A stretch of DNA of 50,576 nt. Source: Nemertoderma westbladi (lineage: Eukaryota > Xenacoelomorpha > Nemertodermatida > Nemertodermatidae). The notes beneath the pieces were generated by a model that saw nothing but the letters and a program-made list of their open reading frames with translations, ran no database searches and was not told the origin of the DNA. The stretch spans positions 1 through 50,576 of the forward strand of contig JAUCBJ010001709.1 of assembly GCA_032718475.1 (NCBI GenBank). Reading direction: 5' to 3'. Shown one piece after another: positions 8,898 to 21,000 of the stretch (position 1 is the stretch's first letter; the number at the start of each line of letters is the position of its first letter). Made by a program: the position numbers and the translations under genes.

Positions 8898-8985
8898 CCT
8901 TTAGGGCTCATTTCAGGACGGCAGCTCGTACTGGTCCTTGATGGGTCGTCTGTACGATAGTGGTAGGTGGACCGTCTGGTTACTC

Positions 8986-9639
8986 CTAAATTCTAAATTC
9001 TCTGGCTTTATATTCATATGGTCGTCTCTGAACTTCTTGCAACTCGGGATGTGAGTTTATGAATAAGTCACCGTATTCAGGATCTTGGCGGATAAAGTTA
9101 ATCAAGTTATAAGAATTCAAGCTACTGGGGTTGATATTTCTCAGATATTTGCGAACGTATTTGGTTGAAATGTTCTCACCAACACGTTTCATCAGTTCGT
9201 AACTGGGGGTGCGAGATTTTTGTTCAACGGAGGAAAAGAGGTATGGATGAAACGCATAAACTCCTTCATATGCACGTCCTGGATAGTATTGGTGACGTGA
9301 TTCGCAATGGGGATCCACATTAGCTTCCCAAGATCTGATGTAGCACAACGCAACTATTTCATCCACGCTTTCTAGGTCTCGGTTGAAAGGGCAATCAAAA
9401 CTAGCGTGTCCTTTGAATTGGCAGTGGTGACATTGAGTCATAAATTGAGGACAAACAGCGAAAATATGCTGATTGTTAAGTCGACAATAAGCACAATAAA
9501 TTTCCATAATAGTTTGGTCTTTAAAGTAGGAGCCGGGTTTGTTGGAGTCTACTGGGGTAAAATGGTCCCGTGATGCACATAATCGGCAACGTTTCCTAGA
9601 ATTGTAATTGGCATGCCGATAATCATATGCCGTGAGACA
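8986..9639 (-). pseudogene. Zinc-knuckle segment of the decayed gene
   Basis: It is in frame with the preceding fragment after TAA at 9640. A partial knuckle (CRLCASRDHF) is followed by CAYCRLNNQHIFAVC (C-x2-C-x5-H-x4-C) and CHHCQFKGHASFDC (C-x2-C-x4-H-x4-C, a canonical CCHC zinc knuckle). After these comes about 120 residues without a recognised fold (for example YYPGRAYEGVYAFHPYLF). CCHC knuckles bind single-stranded nucleic acid and are shared by retroelement Gag proteins and cellular RNA-binding proteins. The methionine at 9507 precedes the second knuckle and could serve as an internal start. Confidence 0.6.
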
Positions 9640-10404
9640 TTATGGACCTTGATACCATTCCAACACATAATCATTATCGCTACTCCTGGGCGTTGCAGGT
9701 TGAATTTCTTCAGATTCCAAGCAAATAATTGGTTCTTCTTCAACTTGCATAGCTTCGATAGATGTAGCCATTTTCTCAAGGGAACCCACCGTTTGAACTT
9801 CCACAATAGAGTATCCCGTGGGGATTCGGGGTCTTTGTATGACAGATGAATGTAGATTCTGTATACAAACGTCCTTAAAAATGGCAAATCCAGCGCTATC
9901 CAATTTCTCAGAGGCGGAATGTCTCAAGCTGAATTTGGTCAAAGCGCGGTCTTTAAACTGACTGTCAACGTTACGGAACGGAGTCAGAAAGCGCCTAAAG
10001 CATTTGAATCGGATGAATTTATTGTGTTCATCTAGCTTCGCGAGTTTAGTTCCAAGCACTAAGGGATGAGCGCGTATAGTTCGACTGCACACATCGGCTA
10101 GCCAACCGGCAAGTGCGGCGTTCTCAAAGATGGTATATATAGCTAATGAGGGACTGAGTGGAACACTCATAAAGCTATAAATGACTCCAGGTGCTGTTAA
10201 TGGTCCGTCAAAATATAAACGCGAATAATGGTCGCCATATATTTGTTGATAACTGACGGGATTCCCAACTTTAAAATTCCATCCATATTCCTGGAAGGCC
10301 AGATGTCCGATGGAGGTTCTTTGTACTTTGTTGATTCCGCTCGGTGTATTGGCATACATATTACATAGTTCGGAAGAATCCTCGGCCTTCTGCCCATGGT
10401 GCAA
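9640..10404 (-). pseudogene. Exonuclease Exo III-like part and following region
   Basis: This is the longest intact fragment (about 250 codons). Near its start SIGHLAFQEYGWNFKVG resembles the 'sLa.l…lg' helix that follows Exo II. PLSPSLAIYTIFENAALAG resembles the Exo III block, 'pLt..qi.Ya..Da..l'. The expected Y-x3-D appears as Y-x3-E, so one ligand may be altered. Downstream is a polar, acidic stretch (MQVEEEPIICLESEEIQP). The frame stops at TAA (9640), but the same frame continues into a Cys/His-rich part. Confidence 0.5.
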
Positions 10405-10546
10405 TCAATTGAGTGTCTACGAAAGGATATGGGATGTTCTCCATATTTCTAAAGTCATTTTGGAGATCTCCACAAATGGCTGAACCGATCTTAACTATTC
10501 TCTCGTCAAACAGCATCTCGAGGACTGGTTGGGGTAACAGATCCAT
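10361..10546 (-). pseudogene. DEDD exonuclease domain, Exo II part
   Basis: The segment LEMLFDERIVKIGSAICGDL followed by FVDTQLIAPWAEG matches the Exo II region of the RNase D/WRN group: '…LL.d..ivKvG..i..D…', then 'hhDt…a'. The catalytic aspartate would be the D of CGDL. Read from 10546 it opens with MDLLPQP, but that methionine is internal to the domain, so it is unlikely to be the start. A frameshift near 10390 links it to the next fragment. Confidence 0.55.
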
Positions 10547-10904
10547 CTATACCCATGGCCGGTTTGCGTTCGGTATTGGTTACATAGCGTTGCGCGAGTT
10601 TGAATTGTCCATGTCGAAGTTTCTTTTGTATCTCTGTGAGAGTCTCAAAAGAGTAATCGATTGCGTCGGAACAAGCCCGAGTGAAAACATGGGTAGAACC
10701 ATCTAATCATCGTATATGTATCATTCTTGTAGTTCCGAGTTCTCCAACAGGGACACTACCTTCGTTATCATAAGTAACAACTCCGTACATTTCGATAACG
10801 TTAAGAGTTTCGTTCCACTCTTTGGTGGCTTTTTCTATGGTCATGCCCATCGGATGCCATAATGTCGCGTGGTCGCTGGCATTAGGTAAATCGCGATATT
10901 TCAA
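10547..10904 (-). pseudogene. DEDD exonuclease domain, Exo I part
   Basis: A hydrophobic strand followed by an acidic pair, GVVTYDNEGS (about 10784-10755), matches the Exo I signature hhhhDxE of RNase D/WRN-type 3'-5' exonucleases. The frame is interrupted by TGA at 10707 (…MIHIR-stop-LDGSTHVF). It then continues through FETLTEIQKKLRHGQFKLAQ to about 10550, where a frameshift leads into the Exo II part. The D and E metal ligands are retained in this segment. Confidence 0.5.
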
Positions 10905-11443
10905 ATAATGCGTAGTATATGTAGCTTCATCTCCATATCTTTGTATTCTTCAAACAATACATCTAGATTCCAATGGACTAATCGAGTTTTAATAAATCCA
11001 TCGAGATTATATGGAGGTATTACATCATTTTCTATTCTTGAAACATTATAAGGTTTTCTAAATGAGTTTACTTTAACCAATTGATCTAAGTGTTTTTGTA
11101 GTTGTTCGAGTTCAACAAGATCGAGGGAATTTATCAAGGGTAGAAACCTTAAATTATGTGTATGATCTTCGGGTTTCACCATATAATATTGAGTTAAATG
11201 GACATAATAGGGGTGATCTTTGATCCCGTAAAATGAGTTCTGTAAAGGTCTAGCGCATATGTTAACCTCGTGTACCATAATACGGACAAGATCCGCTCGA
11301 TTGTCCGGAGGTTCAATGAGCATACCGTCGACATGAGCAGCTTCGATTGGCGGACGTTGTAACATAGGAGCGTCAGCGATAAGATTTCTAGATCTTAAGT
11401 TGATATCAACCGGTTGAGGTTGTGCTGTCGCGAAGAGTTTATC
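10901..11443 (-). pseudogene. Middle segment of the decayed gene, before the exonuclease domain
   Basis: It is in frame with the coil segment after the TGA at 11444 and contains no recognised motif. Blocks such as NICARPLQNSFYGIKDHPYY and LVELEQLQKHLDQL look like folded, helical protein. The genuine path leaves this frame near 10940, where the alternative frame reads YGDEATYTTHYLKYRDLP and leads into the exonuclease segment. Confidence 0.4.
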
Positions 11444-11839
11444 TCAGAAATGAGGAACCATCGAAGGATGAATGATGGTTTTGGAATAGAGATCAGTTAT
11501 AAGTATTTGAGCTTCAGGTTGGGCTAAAGCTGCGTCTTCTCTCTTGTCCATTTCGATATGTTTCTCCTCGAGCTGATTCTCCTCCGCTTGTCTTTGAAAG
11601 CGTTCGTCTAAAAACTCTTGTAGCGAATTTGTACGTCCAAGTTCAATATCTTCCTCCAGATTCTTGATTTCACGATCGAACTGGGGTAAAGCTAATTCTT
11701 TTACCACTTGGACTTGTTGTTGCAATTTACGTTTGTCTAAACAATCGTAGGTTCCTTTTCCGATCTTTTGCCGAATCGCGTCCAGTGCGTTCCGTATAAC
11801 ACTTTCATCCACCTCGGTGACAGGTTGAATCGGAGTCAA
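11444..11839 (-). pseudogene. Charged, coiled-coil-like segment of the decayed gene
   Basis: This segment is rich in Glu, Lys, Arg and Gln with heptad-like spacing (for example KRKLQQQVQVVKELALPQF and later EENQLEEKHIEMDKRED). That predicts long amphipathic helices, perhaps a coiled coil for dimerisation. It ends at an in-frame TGA at 11444. The same frame then reads on without interruption as DKLFATAQPQPVDINLRS, so the TGA looks like a point nonsense mutation (probably from TGG) and not a true terminus. Confidence 0.45.
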
Positions 11840-12036
11840 ACCGGACGATTATACGGGTTGAACGGAGATATTATATGTCCGCGTCCCAATCCGGCTAGGT
11901 AGGATGGGCGAATATCTAAAGAGCCCACAACCGGAGTGCCACCAACAAATTGTTCGGGTAACACCAGATCTTTGAACAATGAGTACAACTCAGGAGGATC
12001 CGTCATACTATTAGGGTCGAGAGTCTGCGGTCGCAC
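11836..12036 (-). pseudogene. Proline-rich linker segment of the decayed gene
   Basis: This frame (RPQTLDPNSMTDPPELY, then LFKDLVLPEQFVGG and a GLGRG stretch) is continuous with the upstream fragment except for TAG at 12061. It joins the next fragment through a four-base overlap that implies a single-base frameshift at about 11838. No domain is recognised. Confidence 0.4.
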
Positions 12037-12404
12037 TGGGGAATGAGGAGGTCTAACCGACTATTCCGGAACTCTGATCATAGGTTTACTCAAGGATCGT
12101 TTGAGTCGAGCGAGCGTAGGTGGTACATCGAACAAGTTTCGCTCAAAAGTCCCGTAAGTACAGCGAGTAAAACTGTGTTTAGCGCAACGTCCCGCCGATG
12201 TTTATGTCTTTCCGTTTGTTGATTGGGTCTAGGGCATTCGTCGCAGTAATACCAAAGACGCACGTCTTGTAAGGGAAACGCTGGCGATCTTTCTCCAGTT
12301 TTACAATATTCCTCCATCTGTTCGAAGCTATCCGGTACAACAGGTAGTGGTCGATCGGCGGTAAAATACATCATAGTAAAATACAGTCGTTTAAGTTCCA
12401 TCAT
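12037..12404 (-). pseudogene. N-terminal Cys/His-rich segment of the decayed gene
   Basis: From the ATG at 12404 (a second ATG follows directly) the frame reads a short N-terminus with a WYYCDEC motif followed by ERHKHRRD. After a one-base shift near 12190 it continues CAKHSFTRCTYGTFERN and DVPPTLARLKRSLSKP in another frame, up to a TAG at 12061. The spacing of Cys and His (C-x2-C, then H-x-H, then C and H) suggests a zinc-binding fold. There is a TAG a few codons upstream of the ATG, so the start is where the frame opens and not necessarily the original start. Confidence 0.45.
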
Positions 12405-12535
12405 GGGATTAGGATGTATACCTCGCTACTAAGATTCATAAACATTTTATCAGGTAAGTTTGTCATTTGTATGGCACCCCTAAAGAGACATGCAGAAAGG
12501 AAACATTTTTTCGGATCAACGATATTTTTTCTCTG
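12405..12535. other. Spacer between pseudogene and satellite array, with a plus-strand splice donor
   Basis: No gene is assigned. A perfect consensus 5' splice site CAG|GTAAGT lies at about 12450-12458 on the plus strand, preceded by a short frame from ATG 12414 (MYTSLLRFINILS). The ATG at 12490 opens a frame (MQKGNIFSDQRYFF) that runs straight into the satellite in its open frame. From about 12510 the sequence is already a degenerate monomer. Confidence 0.35.
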
Positions 12536-15500
12536 CACAACTTAGTATCTTTTTAGAACAACCTAGTATCTTGTTCGGTCAACTTACCAAGTTGTACGCA
12601 CAACTTAGTATCTTTTGCGAACAACCTAGTATCTTGTTCGGTCAACTTACCAAGTTGTATGCACAACTTAGTATCTTTTTAGAACGACCTAGTATCTTGT
12701 TTGGTCAACTCACCAAGTTGTACGCACAACTTAGTATCTTTTGTGAACAACCTAGTATCTTGTTCGGTCAACTTACCAAGTTGTACGCACAACTTACTAT
12801 CTTTTTAGAACAACCTAGTATCTAGTTCGGTCAACTTACCAAGTTGTACGCACAACTTACTATCTTTTTAGAACAACCTAGTATCTTGTTCGGTCAACTT
12901 ACTAAGTTGTACGCACAACTTACTATATTTTTAGAACAACCTAGTATCTTGTTCGGTCAACTTACCAAGTTGTACGCACAACTTACTATCTTTTTAGAAC
13001 AACCTAGTATCTTGTTTGGTCAACTTACCAAGTTGTACGCACAACTTAGTATCTTTTTAGAACAACGTAGTATCTTGTTCGGTCAACTTACTAAGTTGTA
13101 CGCACAACTTACTATCTCTTTAGAACAACCTAGTATCTTGTTCGGTCAACTTACCAAGTTGTACGCACAACTTACTATCATTTTAGAACAACCTAGTATC
13201 TTGTTCGGTCAACTTACCAAGTTGTACGCACAACTTACTATCTTTTTAGAACAACCTAGTATCTTGTTCGGTCAACTTACCAAGTTGTACGCACAACTTA
13301 CTATCATTTTAGAACAACCTAGTATCTTGTTCGGTCAACTTACCAAGTTGTACGCACAACTTACTATCTTTTTAGAACAACCTAGTATCTTGGTCGGTCA
13401 ACTTACCAAGTTGTACGAACAACTTACTATATTTTTAGAACAACCTAGTATCTTGTTCGGTCAACTTACCAAGTTGTACGCACAACTTACTATATTTTTA
13501 GAACAACCTAGTATCTTGTTCGGTCAACTTACCAAGTTGTACGCACAACTTACTATATTTTTAGAACAACCTAGTATCTTGTTCGGTCAACTTACCAAGT
13601 TGTACGCACAACTTACTATCTTTTTAGAACAACCTAGTATCTTGTTCGGTCAACTTACCAAGTTGTACGAACAACTTACTATCTTTTTAGAACAACCTAG
13701 TATCTTGTTCGGTCAACTTACCAAGTTGTACGAACAACTTACTATCTTTTTAGAACAACCTAGTATCTTGTTCGGTGAACTTACCAAGTTGTACGCACAA
13801 CTTACTATCTTTTTAGAACAACCTAGAATCTTGTTCGGTCAACTTACCAAGTTGTACGAACAAATTACTATCTTTTTAGAACAACCTAGTATCTTGTTCG
13901 GTCAACTTACCAAGTTGTACGCACAACTTACTATATTTTTAGAACAACCTAGTATCTTGTTCGGTCAACTTACCAAGTTGTACGCACAACTTACTATATT
14001 TTTAGAACAACCTAGTATCTTGTTTGGTCAACTTACCAAGTTGTACGCACAACTTACTATATTTTTAGAACAACCTAGTATCTTGTTCGGTCAACTTACC
14101 AAGTTGTACGCACAAATTACTATCTTTTTAGAACAACCTAGTATCTTGTTCGGTCAACTTACCAAGTTGTACGCACAACTTAGTATCTTTTTAGAACAAC
14201 CTAGTATCTTGTTCGGTCAACTTACTGAGTTGTACGAACAAATTACTATATTTTTAGAACAACCTAGTATCTTGTTCGGTCAACTTACCAAGTTGTACGC
14301 ACAACTTACTATCATTTTAGAACAACCTAGTATCTTGTTCGGTCAACTTACCAAGTTGTACGCACAACTTACTATCTTTTTAGAACAACCTAGTATCTTG
14401 TTCGGTCAACTTACCAAGTTGTACGCACAACTTACTATCTTTTTAGAACAACCTAGTATCTTGTTCGGTCAACTTACCAAGTTGTACGCACAACTTACTA
14501 TATTTTTAGAACATCCTAGTATCTTGTTCGGTCAACTTACCAAGTGGTACGCACAACTTACTATCTTTTTAGAACAACCTAGTATCTTGTTCGGTCAACT
14601 TACCAAGTTGTACGAACAACTTACTATCTTTTTAGAACAACCTAGTATCTTGTTCGGTCAACTTACCAAGTTGTACGAACAACTTACTATCTTTTTAGAA
14701 CAACCTAGTATCTTGTTCGGTCAACTTACCAAGTGGTACGCACAACGTACTATCTTTTTAGAACAACCTAGTATCTTGTTCGGTCAACTTACCAAGTTGT
14801 ACGCACAAATTACTATATTTTTAGAACAACCTAGTATCTTGTTCGGTCAACTTACCAAGTTGTACGCACAACTTAGTATCTTTTTAGAACAACCTAGTAT
14901 CTTGTTCGGTCAACTTACTGAGTTGTACGAACAACTTACTATATTTTTAGAACAACCTAGTATCTTGTTCGGTCAACTTACCAAGTTGTACGCACAACTT
15001 ACTATCATTTTAGAACAACCTATTATCTTGTTCGGTCAACTTACCTAGTTGTACGAACAACTTACTATCTTTTTAGAACAACCTAGTATCTTGTTCGGTC
15101 AACTTACCAAGTTGTACGCACAACTTACCATCTTTTTAGAACAACCTAGTATCTTGTTCGGTCAACTTACCAAGTTGTACGCACAACTTACTATCTTTTT
15201 AGAACAACCTAGTATCTTGTTCGGTCAACTTACCAAGTTGTACGCACAACTTACTATCTTTTTAGAACAACCTAGTATCTTGTTCGGTCAACTTACCAAG
15301 TTGTACGAACAACTTACTATCTTTTTAGAACAACCTAGTATCTTGTTCGGTCAACTTTCCAAGTTGTACGCACAACTTACTATATTTTTAGAACAACCTA
15401 GTATCTTGTTCGGTCAACTTACCAAGTTGTACGCACAACTTACTATATTTTTAGAACAACCTAGTATCTTGTTCGGTCAACTTACCAAGTTGTACGCACA

Positions 15501-18010
15501 ACTTACTATATTTTTAGAACAACCTAGTATCTTGTTCGGTCAACTTACCAAGTTGTACGCACAACTTACTATATTTTTAGAACAACCTAGTATCTTGTTT
15601 GGTCAACTTACCAAGTTGTACGCACAACTTACTATATTTTTAGAACAACCTAGTATCTTGTTCGGTCAACTTACCAAGTTGTACGCACAAATTACTATCT
15701 TTTTAGAACAACCTAGTATCTTGTTCGGTCAACTTACCAAGTTGTACGCACAACTTAGTATCTTTTTAGAACAACCTAGTATCTTGTTCGGTCAACTTAC
15801 TGAGTTGTACGAACAACTTACTATATTTTTAGAACAACCTAGTATCTTGTTCGGTCAACTTACCAAGTTGTACGCACAACTTACTATCATTTTAGAACAA
15901 CCTAGTATCTTGTTCGGTCAACTTACCAAGTTGTACGCACAACTTACTATCTTTTTAGAACAACCTAGTATCTTGTTCGGTCAACTTACCAAGTTGTACG
16001 CACAACTTACTATCTTTTTAGAACAACCTAGTATCTTGTTCGGTCAACTTACCAAGTTGTACGCACAACTTACTATATTTTTAGAACAACCTAGTATCTT
16101 GTTCGGTCAACTTACCAAGTGGTACGCACAACTTACTATCTTTTTAGAACAACCTAGTATCTTGTTCGGTCAACTTACCAAGTTGTACGAACAACTTACT
16201 ATCTTTTTAGAACAACCTAGTATCTTGTTCGGTCAACTTACCAAGTTGTACGAACAACTTACTATCTTTTTAGAACAACCTAGTATCTTGTTCGGTCAAC
16301 TTACCAAGTGGTACGCACAACGTACTATCTTTTTAGAACAACCTAGTATCTTGTTCGGTCAACTTACCAAGTTGTACGCACAAATTACTATCTTTTTAGA
16401 ACAACCTAGTATCTTGTTCGGTCAACTTACCAAGTTGTACGCACAACTTAGTATCTTTTTAGAACAACCTAGTATCTTGTTCGGTCAACTTACTGAGTTG
16501 TACGAACAACTTACTATATTTTTAGAACAACCTAGTATCTTGTTCGGTCAAATTACCAAGTTGTACGCACAACTTATTATCATTTTAGAACAACCTATTA
16601 TCTTGTTCGGTCAACTTACCAAGTTGTACGCACAACTTACTATCTTTTTAGAACAACCTAGTATCTTGTTCGGTCAACTTACCAAGTTGTACGCACAACT
16701 TACTATCTTTTTAGAACAACCTAGTATCTTGTTCGGTCAACTTACCAAGTTGTACGCACAACTTACTATATTTTTAGAACAACCTAGTATCTTGTTCGGT
16801 CAACTTACCAAGTGGTACGCACAACTTACTATCTTTTTAGAACAACCTAGTATCTTGTTCGGTCAACTTACCAAGTTGTACGAACAACAACAACTTACTA
16901 TCTTTTTAGAACAACCTAGTATCTTGTTCGGTCAACTTACCAAGTTGTACGCACAACTTACTATCATTTTAGAACAACCTAGTATCTTGTTCGGTCAACT
17001 TACCTAGTTGTACGAACAACTTACTATCTTTTTAGAACAACCTAGTATCTTGTTCGGTCAACTTACCAAGTTGTACGCACAACTTACCATCTTTTTAGAA
17101 CAACCTAGTATCTTGTTCGGTCAACTTACCAAGTTGTACGCACAACTTACTATCATTTTAGAACAACCTAGTATCTTGTTCGGTCAACTTACCTAGTTGT
17201 ACGAACAACTTACTATCTTTTTAGAACAACCTAGTATCTTGTTCGGTCAACTTACCAAGTTGTACGCACAACTTAGTATCTTTTTAGAACAACCTAGTAT
17301 CTTGTTCGGTCAACTTACTGAGTTGTACGCACAACTTACTATCTTTTTAGAACAACCTAGTATCTTGTTCGGTCAACTTACCAAGTTGTATGCACAACTT
17401 AGTATCTTTTTAGAACAACCTAGTATCTTGTTTGGTCAACTCACCAAGTTGTACGCACAACTTAGTATCTTTTGTGAACAACCTAGTATCTTGTTCGGTC
17501 AACTTACCAAGTTGTACGCACAACTTACTATCTTTTTAGAACAACCTAGTATCTAGTTCGGTCAACTTACCAAGTTGTACGCACAACTTACTATCTTTTT
17601 AGAACAACCTAGTATCTTGTTCGGTCAACTTACTAAGTTGTACGCACAACTTACTATATTTTTAGAACAACCTAGTATCTTGTTCGGTCAACTTACCAAG
17701 TTGTACGCACAACTTACTATCTTTTTAGAACAACCTAGTATCTTGTTTGGTCAACTTACCAAGTTGTACGCACAACTTAGTATCTTTTTAGAACAACCTA
17801 GTATCTTGTTCGGTCAACTTACTAAGTTGTACGCACAACTTACTATCTCTTTAGAACAACCTAGTATCTTGTTCGGTCAACTTACCAAGTTGTACGCACA
17901 ACTTACTATCATTTTAGAACAACCTAGTATCTTGTTCGGTCAACTTACCAAGTTGTACGCACAACTTACTATCTTTTTAGAACAACCTAGTATCTTGTTC
18001 GGTCAACTTA
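12536..18010 (+). repeat. Satellite domain 1: Y-A-Q and Y-E-Q monomers
   Basis: Monomers end mainly in TACGCA or TACGAA. The first few carry AGT instead of ACT in the first unit and the rare TTTTG(C/T)GAA form. Characteristic rare variants used as tags are CAAATTACT, ACTGAGTTG, AAGTGGTAC, CAACGTACT and the stop ACCTAGTTG (stops at 15046, 17005 and 17194). A 6-bp CAACAA insertion sits at about 16885-16892. Confidence 0.85.
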
Positions 18011-21000
18011 CCAAGTTGTACAAACAACTTACTATATTTTTAGAACAACCTAGTATCTTGTTCGGTCAACTTACCAAGTTGTACAAACAACTTACTATCT
18101 TTTTAGAACAACCTAGTATCTTGTTCGGTCAACTTACCAAGTTGTACAAACAACTTACTATATTTTTAGAACAACCTAGTATCTTGTTCGGTCAACTTAC
18201 CAAGTTGTACGTAGAACTTACTATCTTTTTAGAACAACCTAGAATCTTGTTCGGTCAACTTACCAAGTTGTACGCAAAACTTACTATCTTTTTAGAACAA
18301 CCTAGTATCTTGTTCGGTCAACTTACCAAGTTGTACGTAGAACTTACTATCTTTTTAGAACAACCTAGAATCTTGTTCGGTCAACTTACCAAGTTGTACG
18401 TAGAACTTACTATCTTTTTAGAACAACCTAGAATCTTGTTCGGTCAACTTACCAAGTTGTACGTAGAACTTACTATCTTTTTAGAACAACCTAGAATCTT
18501 GTTCGGTCAACTTACCAAGTTGTACGTAGAACTTACTATCTTTTTAGAACAACCTAGAATCTTGTTCGGTCAACTTACCAAGTTGTACGTAGAACTTACT
18601 ATCTTTTTAGAACAACCTAGAATCTTGTTCGGTCAACTTACCAAGTTGTACGCACAACTTACTATCATTTTAGAACAACCTAGTATCTTGTTCGGTCAAC
18701 TTACCAAGTTGTACGTAGAACTTACTATCTTTTTAGAACAACCTAGAATCTTGTTCGGTCAACTTACCAAGTTGTACGCAAAACTTACTATCTTTTTAGA
18801 ACAACCTAGTATCTTGTTCGGTCAACTTACCAAGTTGTACGTAGAACTTACTATCTTTTTAGAACAACCTAGAATCTTGTTCGGTCAACTTACCAAGTTG
18901 TACGTAGAACTTACTATCTTTTTAGAACAACCTAGAATCTTGTTCGGTCAACTTACCAAGTTGTACGTAGAACTTACTATCATTTTAGAACAACCTTGTA
19001 TCTAGTTCGGTCAACTTACCAAGTTGTACGTAGAACTTACTATCATTTTAGAACAACCTTGTATCTTGTTCGGTCAACTTACCAAGTTGTACGTAGAACT
19101 TACTATCTTTTTAGAACAACCTAGAATCTAGTTCGGTCAACTTACCAAGTTGTACGTAGAACTTACTATCTTTTTAGAACAACCTAGTATCTTGTTCGGT
19201 CAACTTACCAAGTTGTACGTAGAACTTACTATCTTTTTAGAACAACCTAGAATCTTGTTCGGTCAACTTACCAAGTTGTACGTAGAACTTACTATCTTTT
19301 TAGAACAACCTAGTATCTTGTTCGGTCAACTTACCAAGTTGTACGTAGAACTTACTATCTTTTTAGAACAACCTAGTATCTTGTTCGGTCAACTTACCAA
19401 GTTGTACGTAGAACTTACTATCTTTTTAGAACAACCTAGTATCTTGTTCGGTCAACTTACCAAGTTGTACGTAGAACTTACTATCTTTTTAGAACAACCT
19501 AGTATCTTGTTCGGTCAACTTACCAAGTTGTACGTACAACTTACTATCTCTTTAGAACAACCTAGTATCTTGTTCGGTCAACTTACCAAGTTGTACGTAG
19601 AACTTACTATCTTTTTAGAACAACCTAGTATCTTGTTCGGTCAACTTACCAAGTTGTACGTACAACTTACTATCTCTTTAGAACAACCTAGTATCTTGTT
19701 CGGTCAACTTACCAAGTTGTACGTAGAACTTACTATCTTTTTAGAACAACCTAGTATCTAGTTCGGTCAACTTACCAAGTTGTACGCACAACTTACTATC
19801 ATTTTAGAACAACCTAGTATCTTGTTCGGTCAACTTACCAAGTTGTACGTAGAACTTACTATCTTTTTAGAACAACCTAGTATCTAGTTCGGTCAACTTA
19901 CCAAGTTGTACGCACAACTTACTATCATTTTAGAACAACCTAGTATCTTGTTCGGTCAACTTACCAAGTTGTACGTAGAACTTACTATATTTTTAGAACA
20001 ACCTAGTATCTAGTTCGGTCAACTTACCAAGTTGTACGCACAACTTACTATCATTTTAGAACAACCTAGTATCTTGTTCGGTCAACTTACCAAGTTGTAC
20101 GTAGAACTTACTATCTTTTTAGAACAACCTTGTATCTTGTTCGGTCAACTTACCAAGTTGTACGTAGAACTTACTATCTTTTTAGAACAACCTAGTATCT
20201 TGTTCGGTCAACTTACCAAGTTGTACGCACAACTTACTATCATTTTAGAACAACCTAGTATCTTGTTCGGTCAACTTACCAAGTTGTACGTAGAACTTAC
20301 TATCTTTTTAGAACAACCTAGTATCTTGTTCGGTCAACTTACCAAGTTGTACGTAGAACTTACTATCTTTTTAGAACAACCTAGTATCTTGTTCGGTCAA
20401 CTTACCAAGTTGTACGTAGAACTTACTATATTTTTAGAACAACCTAGTATCTAGTTCGGTCAACTTACCAAGTTGTACGCACAACTTACTATCATTTTAG
20501 AACAACCTAGTATCTTGTTCGGTCAACTTACCAAGTTGTACGTAGAACTTACTATCTTTTTAGAACAACCTAGTATCTTGTTCGGTCAACTTACTAAGTT
20601 GTACGCATAAGTTACTATCTTTTTAGAACAACCTAGTATCTTGTTCGGTCAACTTACCAAGTTGTACGAACAACTTACTATCATTTTAGAACAACCTAGT
20701 ATCTTGTTCGGTCAACTTACCAAGTTGTACGAACAACTTACTATCATTTTAGAACAACCTAGTATCTTGTTCGGTCAACTTACCAAGTTGTACGTAGAAC
20801 TTACTATCTTTTTAGAACAACCTAGTATCTTGTTCGGTCAACTTACCAAGTTGTACGCACAACTTACTATCATTTTAGAACAACCTAGTATCTTGTTCGG
20901 TCAACTTACCAAGTTGTACGTAGAACTTACTATCTTTTTAGAACAACCTAGTATCTTGTTCGGTCAACTTACCAAGTTGTACGTAGAACTTACTATCTTT

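Larger units (their letters stand above)
8685..12404 (-). pseudogene. Large decayed gene: DEDD exonuclease with zinc knuckles
   Basis: Consecutive minus-strand open segments join into one coding path of roughly 1200 codons if in-frame stops and single-base shifts are bridged. In order it has a Cys/His-rich N-terminal segment, a proline-rich linker, a charged helical segment, an RNase D/WRN-like 3'-5' exonuclease domain, Cys-His knuckles and a Lys/Arg-rich tail. Disruptions seen are a shift near 12190, TAG at 12061, a shift near 11838, TGA at 11444, a shift near 10940, TGA at 10707, shifts near 10550 and 10390, TAA at 9640, and damage around 8900-8985. I do not recognise the exact family. The combination suggests a nucleic-acid processing factor or a retroelement-derived gene. 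The 5' end is probably lost at the satellite boundary. Confidence 0.6.

Noticed and set aside
9613-9849. Plus-strand and alternative minus-strand frames over the 9.5-9.9 kb region
   Set aside because: They overlap the frame that carries the exonuclease-to-knuckle path and have no motifs of their own.
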